Under the pieces are notes generated by a model that ran no database searches, was not told where the DNA came from, and saw only the letters and a program-made list of their open reading frames with translations. A DNA stretch of 50,068 nucleotides from NCBI GenBank assembly GCA_031288335.1, contig JAITRO010000003.1, forward strand, positions 1-50,068, written 5' to 3'. This DNA comes from Synergistaceae bacterium (GTDB lineage: Bacteria; Synergistota; Synergistia; Synergistales; Synergistaceae). Shown piece by piece: positions 7,845-15,856 of the stretch. Both the position numbers and the translations under genes were made by a program. How positions within the stretch are numbered: the first letter of the stretch is position 1; every line of letters starts with the position of its first letter.

Positions 7845-9176
7845 TTGATAGAGAAATACACGACCGAGGCCATGAGGGAGATATGGGGCGACGAGAACAG
7901 GTTCCGAAAATGGCTCGACGTGGAGCTGGCTGTATGCAGGGCTTGGGCCGCTGACGGAGCGATACCGGCGGACGACCTGGCGCGGATAGAGAGCCGGGCT
8001 TCTTTCCGCGTGAAGCGGATAGCAGAGATAGAAGAAGAGACCCAGCATGACGTGATAGCGTTCGTGACTAACGTCGCGGAGAACATAGGGCCGTCGGGAA
8101 GGTTCGTCCATCTCGGGCTCACCAGCAGCGACGTCATAGACACAGCGGCTTCCATGCAGATATCCGACGCGCTCGGCGTCATTATAGGCGCGGCTGAAGG
8201 CCTCCGCGAATCCCTTGCGCGCCTGGCCTGGAAATACCGGCACACGCCCTGCGCGGGCCGGTCGCACGGAATCCACGCGGAACCGACGAGCTTCGGTCTC
8301 AAGTTTCTGGGGTTCGTCTCCGAGGTTGGCCGCGACATCGGACGTCTTGAGAGCGCCCGCGAGGAGATAAGGGTCTGCAAGATATCGGGCGCCGTGGGAA
8401 CCTACGCCAACTGTCCACCGCGTATCGAGGCGCGCGTCGCGGCGGAATTGAACCTAAAACCGGATCCCGTATCCTCGCAGATAATTCAGCGCGACCGCCA
8501 CGCCGGCGTCATCAACGCGCTCGCCCTTTACGGCGCGGGCCTGGAAAGAATCGCGATCGAGATCCGTCATCTCCAGCGCACGGAGGTATTGGAGGTCATG
8601 GAGCCCTTCGGTAAGAAACAGAAGGGTTCGTCCGCCATGCCGCATAAAAAAAACCCCATACTGTCCGAGAGAGTATGCGGCCTCGCCAGACTTTTGAGGG
8701 GCTATGCCGCCGCCGCGCTCGAAAATATAGCGCTCTGGCACGAACGCGACATAAGCCACTCGTCCTCGGAACGGGTGATATGGCCGGACGCTTTCAACGC
8801 GGCCCACTACATGACCGGCATAATGAAACGCGTGACCGACGGGCTGGCCGTGAACGAGAGCATGATAGCGCGCAACCTGGAACTCACCGGAGGACTCATC
8901 GCTAGCGGAAGGGTGCTTTTGGCCCTGGTCGAACGCGGAATGGCGCGGGAGGACGCTTACGCTGCGGTGCAAGAAAACGCCATGAAGTGCTGGGATGCGG
9001 CGCGGAGGGGAGAAAGCGCGTCCATGCGCGCGCTGCTGGAGGCCGATCCAAGAACGGCGCTTCTCGCGCGCGGCGGCGACGGGCTGGGTGAATTGTTCAG
9101 GTTCGACTTTTTCCTCGCTCACGTCGACGAGATATTCGCCCGTTTTCCGATTTTTGAAAAACTCGGCCTGAAGTGA
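7845..9176 (+). CDS. purB: Adenylosuccinate lyase
   Basis: 443 residues starting at TTG 7845, which gives MIEKYTTEAMREIW, matching the family's usual MIERY start. GAGGGGA lies about ten bases upstream. PurB removes fumarate from SAICAR and adenylosuccinate in purine synthesis. Visible motifs are TSSDVIDTA, the catalytic-histidine segment GRSHGIHAEP, and the fumarase-superfamily signature SSAMPHKKNP followed by the catalytic serine loop. The length is typical of the short bacterial class. It is the last gene of the plus-strand run from tmk. The following 200 bases hold no gene. Confidence 0.96.
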   Translation: MIEKYTTEAMREIWGDENRFRKWLDVELAVCRAWAADGAIPADDLARIESRASFRVKRIAEIEEETQHDVIAFVTNVAENIGPSGRFVHLGLTSSDVIDTAASMQISDALGVIIGAAEGLRESLARLAWKYRHTPCAGRSHGIHAEPTSFGLKFLGFVSEVGRDIGRLESAREEIRVCKISGAVGTYANCPPRIEARVAAELNLKPDPVSSQIIQRDRHAGVINALALYGAGLERIAIEIRHLQRTEVLEVMEPFGKKQKGSSAMPHKKNPILSERVCGLARLLRGYAAAALENIALWHERDISHSSSERVIWPDAFNAAHYMTGIMKRVTDGLAVNESMIARNLELTGGLIASGRVLLALVERGMAREDAYAAVQENAMKCWDAARRGESASMRALLEADPRTALLARGGDGLGELFRFDFFLAHVDEIFARFPIFEKLGLK

Positions 9177-9181
9177 TACGC

Positions 9182-9296
9182 GGGGTAAACGCATCAGCAT
9201 TGCTGAACCGTTGGTATTGCTCAATTTATAAATTGTGCGCTCAATCCAAACACTTGAGTGATCGCGAGGCTTTACAGTGTCTGACGCGTTTGCCCT
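9182..9296. repeat. 115-bp segment with terminal inverted repeats
   Basis: GGGGTAAACGCATCAG at the left and CTGACGCGTTTGCCCT at the right are inverted copies (13 of 16 positions). Between them lies the perfect palindrome CAATTTATAAATTG. A related GGGCAAACGCATC string recurs at 21141-21153. This looks like a small non-coding repeat or MITE-like element. No target-site duplication is evident. Confidence 0.4.
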
Positions 9297-9316
9297 GAAG
9301 TGGTGCGAAATATCTA

Positions 9317-9345
9317 TTGACGCGCCGCGCGGGTCGCATTAAGAT
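9317..9345 (+). promoter_or_regulatory. Promoter of the glutaredoxin gene
   Basis: TTGACG (9317-9322), a 17-bp spacer and TAAGAT (9340-9345). Transcription would start near 9352, 35 bases before the chosen ATG. It excludes the TTG start at 9345 given in the ORF track. Confidence 0.6.
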
Positions 9346-9386
9346 TGAACAATGTCGCAGACAGACAGGATGAGGTGAGCCGCGTA

Positions 9387-9650
9387 ATGAGTGAAGAGAC
9401 AAAGGGAGCGGGAGTTGCCGTATATTCGACGAGCAGTTGTCCGTGGTGCGTGAAGGCCAAGGAATATCTCTCGTCCCTCGGTGTGCCGTTTCAGGCGATT
9501 GACGTGGGCGTGGACCGCGACGCCGCCAAGGAAATAGTTGAGAAAACCCGTCAGCGCGGCGTGCCGGTGATTAGGGTCGGCGAGCGTTATATAGTGGGTT
9601 TCGACCAGGACGCCATAAAATCCGCTTTAAAAGAAGCGGCGCTTATCTGA
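9387..9650 (+). CDS. Glutaredoxin-like (NrdH/YruB-type) thiol-disulfide protein
   Basis: 87 residues from ATG 9387, with a GAGGTGAG Shine-Dalgarno sequence. The redox motif CPWC is near residue 20 (STSSCPWCVKA). The cis-Pro segment RGVPVIRVG and the C-terminal VGFD are typical of small glutaredoxin/NrdH proteins that reduce protein disulfides in the cytoplasm. NrdH-type proteins draw electrons from thioredoxin reductase, others from glutathione. The sequence does not settle which applies. It is a single gene with its own promoter and terminator. Confidence 0.9.
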   Translation: MSEETKGAGVAVYSTSSCPWCVKAKEYLSSLGVPFQAIDVGVDRDAAKEIVEKTRQRGVPVIRVGERYIVGFDQDAIKSALKEAALI

Positions 9651-9677
9651 AGCGGAGCCGTAGTACGGCATGCTGGA

Positions 9678-9711
9678 GCCGCGGGGGGACAAAGTGCCTC
9701 GCGGCTTTTTT
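9678..9711 (+). terminator. Intrinsic terminator after the glutaredoxin gene
   Basis: GCCGCGGGG paired with CCTCGCGGC (nine pairs, one G-T) around a ten-base loop, followed by TTTTTT. Confidence 0.75.
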
Positions 9712-9823
9712 GAAATATCGCGATTTTTTTTGAGATATTTAGAGAAAAAAATTATCACAGCATCGGGCACGAACGGGCCGTTGGACACGGTCACTCGAGA
9801 TAATCACAGGGAGAGTGGTATTC

Positions 9824-10213
9824 ATGAAGTGCAAACATGTCGTACAAGGAATGAGTTTCCATGCTTTTCACGGAATCCTCGAAGTGGAACGCGAGTTGGG
9901 CCAGGTTTTTTCGGTCGACGTCACGGTCGAATTTGACGGCGGTCCGCCGGATGTAGATCCCTGGGCCGAACCGTTCGTGCGTGATGCCGATATATACGAA
10001 ATATCCCGCAATGTGGTGATGGAAACCAAGTACAGGTCGGTCATCAGTCTCGCCTCGAAAATAGCGCGCGACCTGATGAGCGAGTACGCCAAGGCCTCAA
10101 GCGCGACGGTCTCCGTCATGAGGAAACAGCTTTTCATCCCGGGAAGCGTGAACGCCAGCGTGGCCGAGGTATCGTACACCAGAGCTGATTTCGCTCCCGT
10201 TTCGCAAGAGTAG
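9824..10213 (+). CDS. folB: Dihydroneopterin aldolase-like protein (FolB family)
   Basis: 129 residues. ATG 9824 is preferred over GTG 9815 because the GGGAGAG site lies about ten bases before it. The start of the fold, SFHAFHGILEVERELGQVF, is the FolB signature (usually FHGVLPxERExGQ). The end carries RKQLFIPG, equivalent to the KPxAPIPG loop with the catalytic lysine. The enzyme cleaves dihydroneopterin to hydroxymethyl-dihydropterin in folate synthesis. No other folate gene is nearby, so a paralogous tunnelling-fold role is possible. The stop is TAG. The pgi frame begins nine bases downstream, so the two are likely co-transcribed. Confidence 0.85.
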   Translation: MKCKHVVQGMSFHAFHGILEVERELGQVFSVDVTVEFDGGPPDVDPWAEPFVRDADIYEISRNVVMETKYRSVISLASKIARDLMSEYAKASSATVSVMRKQLFIPGSVNASVAEVSYTRADFAPVSQE

Positions 10214-10221
10214 ACTTGGCC

Positions 10222-11574
10222 ATGAGCGAAATGGGCATTTCGTTCTCATTCGGCGCTTCGGCAGGAAGGGAACGCGGTTTCGCGAACCGGCTTAAGTTGA
10301 TCGCGCCTCTGTGTGCCGAAGCGGCGTCGTGGATAAAAGACGGCGCTTTCCGCGACGAATCCGGCTTTGGCTGGTACAACCTGACCGAACAGGATCCGTA
10401 GCCGATATTGGAGGCGGGCGAATGGCTCTCCAGCTACGAGGCCATAGTCGACGTCGGCATCGGCGGTTCCGCTCTCGGCAGCCTGATGCTCAATCAGGCG
10501 CTTTTGCCGATGTACTTAAACGAGGGAGAGCGCGCCCCTAAATTTTACCTCGCCGACAATCCGGATCCGGAAAAGGCCGCCGCGATATGGGAGAGGGTGA
10601 AGGGCAAAAAGACCGCCCTCATAGGTGTGAGCAAATCCGGAGCAACCGCCGAGACCATGTCGCAGTTCCTCTGGTTTCGCTCGCGCATGGCCGAGAGCGG
10701 CGAGCCCGACGGCGACATACTCGTGATAACCGATCCCGAAGGGGGTGTTTTTCGCTCGTTCGCAGCGGACACAGGGGCGCGTTCGCTGGTGATTCCTCCG
10801 TCGGTCGGGGGGAGATACTCGGTGCTTTCGGCCTGTGGACTCGTGACTGCCGCCGCTTTGGGGGCTGACGTCCGCGCGATACTGTCGGGCGCGGAGATGA
10901 TGAAGCGTTTCCTCGCGGAAGATAAACCGGAGAATAACCCCGCCATCCACCTTGCGGCGCTGAACTTCCTTCATTCTATATCGGGCAGGCCGATGACCGT
11001 TTTGATGCCTTACGCTAACAGGCTGGAAATGTTTTCCGAGTGGTTCGCCCAATTGTGGGGCGAGAGCGTCGGCAAGGACGGAATCGGCTCGACTCCGATC
11101 CGGGCGCTTGGAGCGATAGACCAGCATTCGCAGGTGCAGCTTTACACTGCGGGCCCCGACGATAAGCTCTACACGATAATAAACGTGGCGGAGCATGGAT
11201 GCGAGATAGAACTCCCCAAAGTATCCGACCGATCCCTGCAAAGCTTGTCGTATCTGTCAGGGCAGAAGCTTGGCGGAATGCTGGGCATGGAGGCCGCGAG
11301 CACGGCCGCGGCCCTTGTCAAGGCGGATCGTCCTGTGGTCTGGATAGAACTTGCGAGGCTTGACGGAAAGACGCTCGGCGGGCTTATTTTCTTCTTCGAG
11401 TACATGACCGCGACAGCGGGCAGGCTGATGAGGATCAATCCTTTCGATCAGCCTGGAGTGGAACAGGGCAAGCGCTACACTTACGGAATGATGGGCAGAG
11501 ATAATTTCTCCGCCGACGCCGCGGAAGCGGCGGAGTTATTCCGGCGCGTAAAAGAGAACACTATAAAAGCGTAA
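10222..11574 (+). pseudogene. pgi: Glucose-6-phosphate isomerase with one in-frame amber codon
   Basis: Read through a single TAG at 10399-10401, the frame gives 450 codons, exactly the usual length of Bacillus-type GPI, with no frameshift. Before the stop are FGWYNLTEQD-type residues. After it come VVDVGIGGS-like VDVGIGGSALGS, SKSGATAETM, the catalytic region PSVGGRYSVLSACG, EWFAQLWGES and a normal C-terminus. GPI interconverts glucose-6-phosphate and fructose-6-phosphate. The ORF track restarts at TTG 10408 without a ribosome-binding site, and that product would lack 60 N-terminal residues. TAG is an ordinary stop in neighbouring genes (folB, the acidic hypothetical), so recoding is unlikely. 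A recent nonsense mutation or a sequencing error is most likely. The start may be ATG 10222, or TTG 10216. Confidence 0.85.
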
Positions 11575-11581
11575 ACCGCAA

Positions 11582-11720
11582 GATCAAGATCTCGGGGCTC
11601 CGCCCCGAACCTCGGCAGGGAATAAGCTCCCTGCACCCTCTTTATTTTTATAATTTTTATAAAGGGGCTCAAGGAGTTTGCCCTTTGCGTGGTTTGGAGC
11701 GGAGCCCCAAGGTCTTGATC
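11582..11720. repeat. GC-rich palindromic intergenic repeat, copy 1
   Basis: The outer arms GATCAAGATCTCGGGGCTCC and its near-perfect inverted copy at 11700-11720 close a 139-bp unit. Inside it are the modules GGCAGGG..CTCCCTGC and an AT-rich centre. The unit starts eight bases after the pgi stop. It may also terminate transcription. Confidence 0.8.
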
Positions 11721-11827
11721 CAGTTTCATAATAGTTACTCCCTGTCCTTTTGTCATACCGTCATATTTAGTGCATAAATTAAAATGATGTGTGAATTGAA
11801 AGAAATGAAATGTATATTTTGTAATAT

Positions 11828-11855
11828 AAAGTATTTTCCACTACTTTACAACAAG
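11828..11855 (-). promoter_or_regulatory. 28-nt element, copy A
   Basis: On the minus strand this contains TGTAAAGTAGTGGAAAATAC, identical to bases 26703-26722. Over 28 bases the two sites differ at one position. Copy B abuts the -35 box of the chemoreceptor gene, so a protein-binding site is likely. Copy A points left towards no intact gene. Confidence 0.5.
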
Positions 11856-11938
11856 CGATCGTACTGATGGAACGCGGAATAAATAGGATAAGATAAATGA
11901 ACAACTGATCACACTACCTTTCAAGAATCCTTTCACCC

Positions 11939-11966
11939 GCGGCGGACCGAAATTTTGGCCCGCCGC
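11939..11966. terminator. GC-rich hairpin, possible terminator
   Basis: GCGGCGG/CCGCCGC plus CC/GG around a GAAATTTT loop, with one A-C mismatch. No T-run follows directly, so termination is uncertain. Confidence 0.3.
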
Positions 11967-12122
11967 CTTCAATTTTATCCGACTGGCTTCCTAAAGTTGG
12001 GTATAAATGTATAATAATACTGATTCATAAGATAATTTAGCGTTATTTTTTGAATTTTTGAAGCTTGTAATTAATAAATTATTAACACGGAATTTTTTAA
12101 TGATAAATATGGAGGTGTTCGT

Positions 12123-13286
12123 GTGGAATCGTACGACGCAATTGTCATTGGAGGTGGAATAATTGGAACCGCTACGGCGTATTACCTATCGAAACTGAAA
12201 GCAAAAACGCTGCTTCTTGAAGCTGATTCTCTCGGATGCGGCAGCTCCGGCGCATGTGACGGTTTTGTCATAATGCAATCTAAAGCGCCGGGGCCTCATC
12301 TTAAAATGGCGCTCGCTTCTGAGGAATTGTACAGGACACTGGGCGATGAACTCGATTGGGATATTGAATATGAAAATTGCGGCGGCATGATAGTCATCGA
12401 AACCCCGCGGGAATTCGCGGCAATGAAGACATTTATGGAAAAACAGAGAGAAGCCGGCCTTGATGTGGAGCTGATCGACGGCGAAACGGCCCGTAAACTG
12501 GAACCTGCGTTGGCGCCTCACATCATCGGCGCCACGGTTAGCAAACGTGACGGCCAGATAAACCCTATGAGGTTGGTAAACGGTTATACTCGAGCGGCGC
12601 TTCGAATGAATATGGAGATAAAACGGCATCACAAGACCGTTGGGTTCATAACCGGCGGGGAAAAAGTGACAGGCGTCAAGACGAACAAAGGAGATTTCTT
12701 CGCTGACAAGGTCATATGTTGCACAGGCGTGTCGGCGCCTGAACTGATGAAAACTATCGGCATCGAACTGCCGGTCAGGCCCAGACGAGGCCAGCTGATT
12801 GCCGCCGAACCGGTCGAAAGGATAATAAAGAGGGTGATGCTTTGCGCGCGCTACATCGCGGCAAAATATCACCCCGAATTATTGGAAAACTCGCGGGATG
12901 AGTCCATTCGCCTGGGCGTTGGAATGGCATTGGAACAGTGCAGAAACGGCGGTCTCTTGATCGGCGCGACCCGTGAATTCGTGGGATTCAATCGCAATAC
13001 TACCTACGACGGCATCAGAAGCGTCGCGAACCACGCTGCGAGGATGGTTCCGGCGCTGAAACAAATCAGAGCTGTACGGGTCTTCGCTGGTTTGCGTCCA
13101 TACACTCCCGACGGCAAAGCGTTCATGGGCACCGTGCCGGGCTATGAAGGACTGTACGTCGCGGCCGGTCACGAAGGAGACGGCATTGCTTATTCCCCGA
13201 TAACCGGAAAAATTATGGCTGAGCTTATGATGACCGGCAATACTTCAGTTGATCTCGAACCGTTCTCTTTGAGCCGTTTTCACTGA
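12123..13286 (+). CDS. FAD-dependent oxidoreductase, DadA/sarcosine-oxidase-beta type
   Basis: 387 residues from GTG 12123, with GGAGGTG five bases upstream. The N-terminus AIVIGGGIIGTATAYYL is the FAD Rossmann motif (GxGxxG). LLLEADSLGCGSSGA continues the DAO-family pattern, and the C-terminal GLRPYTPDGKAFMG and GHEGDGIAYSPITGK are the conserved flavin-closing segments. Members oxidise the C-N bond of D-amino acids, glycine derivatives, proline or hydroxyproline. The exact substrate cannot be read from the sequence. No signal peptide, so cytoplasmic or loosely membrane-bound. It is convergent with a DctM-like permease across a shared terminator. Amino-acid use is plausible from context. Confidence 0.85.
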   Translation: MESYDAIVIGGGIIGTATAYYLSKLKAKTLLLEADSLGCGSSGACDGFVIMQSKAPGPHLKMALASEELYRTLGDELDWDIEYENCGGMIVIETPREFAAMKTFMEKQREAGLDVELIDGETARKLEPALAPHIIGATVSKRDGQINPMRLVNGYTRAALRMNMEIKRHHKTVGFITGGEKVTGVKTNKGDFFADKVICCTGVSAPELMKTIGIELPVRPRRGQLIAAEPVERIIKRVMLCARYIAAKYHPELLENSRDESIRLGVGMALEQCRNGGLLIGATREFVGFNRNTTYDGIRSVANHAARMVPALKQIRAVRVFAGLRPYTPDGKAFMGTVPGYEGLYVAAGHEGDGIAYSPITGKIMAELMMTGNTSVDLEPFSLSRFH

Positions 13287-13318
13287 AAAATCGCCGCGCG
13301 AAAGTCCTCATATCGAAC

Positions 13319-13352
13319 AAAGGCAGCCCGGGTTATAGCATGGGCTGCCTTT
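13319..13352. terminator. Bidirectional terminator between convergent genes
   Basis: Perfect 11-bp stem AAAGGCAGCCC / GGGCTGCCTTT with A- and T-rich ends, so it works for both the oxidoreductase (+) and the permease (-). Confidence 0.85.
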
Positions 13353-13423
13353 GCGCAAAGGAGGCGGATTAGCGCGCTTGAAAACCGGTACCGCTGTATT
13401 TGGATGCGGCCGCAGCGGTTTTC

Positions 13424-14776
13424 TCAGATATACATGAACAAAATACCGATTGCCAAGAACATGAGACACATCGGCAGATTCAGTATCATGGTCTTGACCG
13501 GATCGCTTTTCTTCCCGGTAATGGCGCCGACAAGCCCGCAAACCACAAATGTGGTGAGGCAAGCCGGAGGCATGCCCTGTCCGGACATGGCAAGATGCGC
13601 GCCTGCCACAGCCACATTGACCTTGTCCAAGCCCAAAGAGACGAGCACAGGCGCTAAAATCGCGAAAACGGCATTCTGCGCGGTGGTCTGAGAGCCGGTC
13701 AGCATCCCTACCAGGCAAAGCGCCGCGGCGCCTCCCAGTTTTATCAAGTTGCTGTTCAGCCCCTGCGCGAAATCCTGAACCGCGGTAATCTGTCCGGCCG
13801 CGTAAAAAGCGCCAACCATGAAAGCGGCCGCAAGCTGAACACTGACGCATGGCCATACATTTTTCACGGCTTTCTTGAAAACATCGCCCATTTTCGTGTA
13901 TACAGCTTTGTAAAAAATTGCCGCAACTGTCGCCATGATCAGATTGAATACGATCAGGTTGGAGAGTCCCTTCAATATTTTGACGGAGGAAAGCCATTTC
14001 AAAAACGGTCCGAAAATCATCGTGGCTACGTCAATTTTGAAGCCGGTACGCAACACTACCAGCACCACCAACACCAGGAGAGGTATCAGAGTTTTGCCGT
14101 TTTTCCGCAAAATTTCGTTGGCCTTTTCCTTGGGTATTAAATTTTCCGGCAGTGCCTTGATTTTCACGAAAGCATTTGCCATATAAATAATGCACACGAT
14201 CAGAGTAATCCCTACTGTAATATACCCGATACGCATAACGGGTTCGGGATCCGCGCCCGCGAGAGAGGAAGCCAGCACTATGGCCTGAGTGATGGGCGGC
14301 ATGATCGAGCCGCAGGACGCGCCGCAGACCACAGTGGCTGCGGTCTGTTCCGGCGTCAGGCGCATTTCCGCCAATGCCGCTATAACCAGTACTCCTATCA
14401 CCGCGGAGGATGCCACTGCATCTCCAATGAGAGAACCGGAAATCGCAAGAGCAATCATGATGCATGTAATCAAACCCTTGGGGGAGCGGCCGAATCTGGC
14501 TCTCAAGGCATTCAACACAGTTTCCATCGTGCCGATCCTCGTTTGTGTTTCCGCGTAAATACCGCCGACGACCGACAACGCTATGATCCATGCGAGGCGG
14601 TCTAACCCGTCAATCCATGCGGACAACCAGTCGATTGGATTGTACATTCCCCCCATCAACAGAGACGCCAGGCCCGTGACGCCCAAAGCGACCAGGATAT
14701 TGCCGCCGATAAAAGGAATTTTTTTGATCAATAACACTACAAACAACAGGACGACAGGAACTAAAACAATAATCAT
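13424..14776 (-). CDS. DctM-like (TRAP large subunit-type) organic-anion permease
   Basis: 450 residues with a dozen or more membrane segments. Start chosen at the ATG giving MIIVLVPVVLLF, preceded by AAAGGA. The track's 17 extra residues have no ribosome-binding site. The segments SGSLIGDAVASSAVIG, CGASCGSIMPPITQA and LTGSQTTAQNAVFAIL resemble the two inverted repeats of the DctM/ion-transporter superfamily, which move dicarboxylates, sialic acid or amino-acid-derived acids across the inner membrane. No DctP binding protein or DctQ small subunit lies beside it, so it may work alone or belong to a related ion-transporter (IT) family. Substrate unknown. Confidence 0.75.
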   Translation of the reverse strand: MIIVLVPVVLLFVVLLIKKIPFIGGNILVALGVTGLASLLMGGMYNPIDWLSAWIDGLDRLAWIIALSVVGGIYAETQTRIGTMETVLNALRARFGRSPKGLITCIMIALAISGSLIGDAVASSAVIGVLVIAALAEMRLTPEQTAATVVCGASCGSIMPPITQAIVLASSLAGADPEPVMRIGYITVGITLIVCIIYMANAFVKIKALPENLIPKEKANEILRKNGKTLIPLLVLVVLVVLRTGFKIDVATMIFGPFLKWLSSVKILKGLSNLIVFNLIMATVAAIFYKAVYTKMGDVFKKAVKNVWPCVSVQLAAAFMVGAFYAAGQITAVQDFAQGLNSNLIKLGGAAALCLVGMLTGSQTTAQNAVFAILAPVLVSLGLDKVNVAVAGAHLAMSGQGMPPACLTTFVVCGLVGAITGKKSDPVKTMILNLPMCLMFLAIGILFMYI

Positions 14777-15060
14777 GCGCGAACATTCCTTTCTTATAAT
14801 ATAAGCTGATTTTATTGCGAGAATCATAGCTTAAATAATAGTACAAATAACATATATCAGATTTAAAAATAATTTATGCAGATTAGCATATGATTTATGC
14901 GAAATCAAGTGACTATTTAGCGCGAAAAATCTACAAAATGTATATTCCGGAATTTGCGAGACTCAACCTTTTTAACTCACCGGCGTAAATTCGATTTATT
15001 TAAATTGCCATTATCACTGCATTCAACACCATTATTAAGTATCCAACTTGTGGTTTTGAA

Positions 15061-15069
15061 TGCTATAAT
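15061..15069 (+). promoter_or_regulatory. Extended -10 promoter (TGC-TATAAT)
   Basis: TGCTATAAT with no good -35. The same GAATGCTATAATAC string occurs before the PBP1A gene. Transcription would start near 15077, about 50 bases before the methyltransferase-family gene. Confidence 0.55.
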
Positions 15070-15125
15070 ACTGTGAACGGAACGAAAAAAGTCCGGCGCG
15101 TTGTGTTGGCGATGGAGGGATTTTC

Positions 15126-15737
15126 ATGTGGTCAAAATTTATTGCGGAACATCGAACCAGGCTTTCTCAATGTTTGGGGATCATTTTTCTGATGGTTTTC
15201 ATATTTTCCGAGAGAAAACTCGAACAATCGGCGCATTTCGCCGCCGAGTTCATGATGATCTTGGGGTGTATCCTTGTGGGAGTTGCGACTGTAGGCAGGC
15301 TGTGGTGCGCGCAATACATAGCCGGGTACAAGGCGGATGTACTGGTTATGGAAGGTCCGTACTCGATGTGCCGTAACCCGCTCTATTTTTTCAGCCTTTT
15401 GGGAGGAATAGGGGCCGGGCTTTGCACCGAGTCTCTGGTGCTCACGCTCACTATAGCCGCGGTTTTTATCGCGATCTACCCGGTCACGATTCGAAATGAG
15501 GAGACAAAACTGTCGCGTGTTTTCGGCAGCGTCTACGATGGCTATATGAGGCGGGTTCCGCGCTTCTTCCCGAAGATCTCCCTGTTCAGCGAGCCTGCGG
15601 AATATGTTGTCAATCCGAGAATTTTTCGCAGAGAGATATTCGATGCGGTGTATTTCATCTGGGTCGTGGGATTTTTTGAATTTTTCGAGGGAATGACGGA
15701 GTTGGGAATCATAAAACCGTACATCTCGATATGGTGA
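15126..15737 (+). CDS. Isoprenylcysteine carboxyl methyltransferase / phospholipid methyltransferase family membrane protein
   Basis: 203 residues, ATG 15126 with GGAGGG seven bases upstream. Four to five membrane segments. The central VMEGPYSMCRNPLYF and the later RNEETKLSRVFGSVYDGYMRRVPRFFP match the GPYxxxRNPxY and ExxLxxxFGxxYxxYxxxVPRFxP pattern of the ICMT/PEMT fold, where SAM and a lipid-like substrate meet within the membrane. Bacterial members mostly have unknown substrates. The C-terminal 50 residues carry an extra membrane segment beyond the core family. It is convergent with the flagellin gene and separated from it by a repeat. I see no reason to link them functionally. Confidence 0.8.
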   Translation: MWSKFIAEHRTRLSQCLGIIFLMVFIFSERKLEQSAHFAAEFMMILGCILVGVATVGRLWCAQYIAGYKADVLVMEGPYSMCRNPLYFFSLLGGIGAGLCTESLVLTLTIAAVFIAIYPVTIRNEETKLSRVFGSVYDGYMRRVPRFFPKISLFSEPAEYVVNPRIFRREIFDAVYFIWVVGFFEFFEGMTELGIIKPYISIW

Positions 15738-15740
15738 GAC

Positions 15741-15856
15741 CAAAACCTTGGGGTTCTGCCCCAAATCCCGCAAGGGACGAGCCCCTTGACCCCTTTTATA
15801 AAGAGGGTGCAGGGAGCTTGCTCCCTGCCGGGTTCGGGCGGAGCCCGAGGTTTGTT
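15741..15856. repeat. GC-rich palindromic intergenic repeat, copy 2
   Basis: Modules in order: TTGGGGTTCTGCCCCAAA, CAAGGGacgaGCCCCTTG, CCCCTTTTATAAAGAGGG, GCAGGGAGCTTGCTCCCTGC and GGGTTCGGGCGGAGCCC, closed by AAAACC...GGTTT ends. It lies between two convergent genes and fills the whole gap. Confidence 0.85.

Larger units (their letters stand above)
11721..12122. other. AT-rich intergenic region upstream of the FAD oxidoreductase
   Basis: No gene is seen. It holds a 28-nt element shared with the chemoreceptor promoter (11828-11855), a GC hairpin (11939-11966) and a TATAAT box at 12010-12015 about 100 bases before the oxidoreductase start, without a clear -35. Confidence 0.5.

Noticed and set aside
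10399-10401. Pyrrolysine or general TAG recoding
   Set aside because: TAG ends folB, the DUF362 gene, the acidic hypothetical and the Tyr leader in the same window, and no PYLIS-like structure or Pyl gene is seen.
11481-11756. 91-residue minus-strand ORF over the pgi end and repeat copy 1
   Set aside because: Most of it is repeat sequence and pgi antisense. Only the start region with its ribosome-binding site is of interest, as a possible remnant, and is covered under the 28-nt element.
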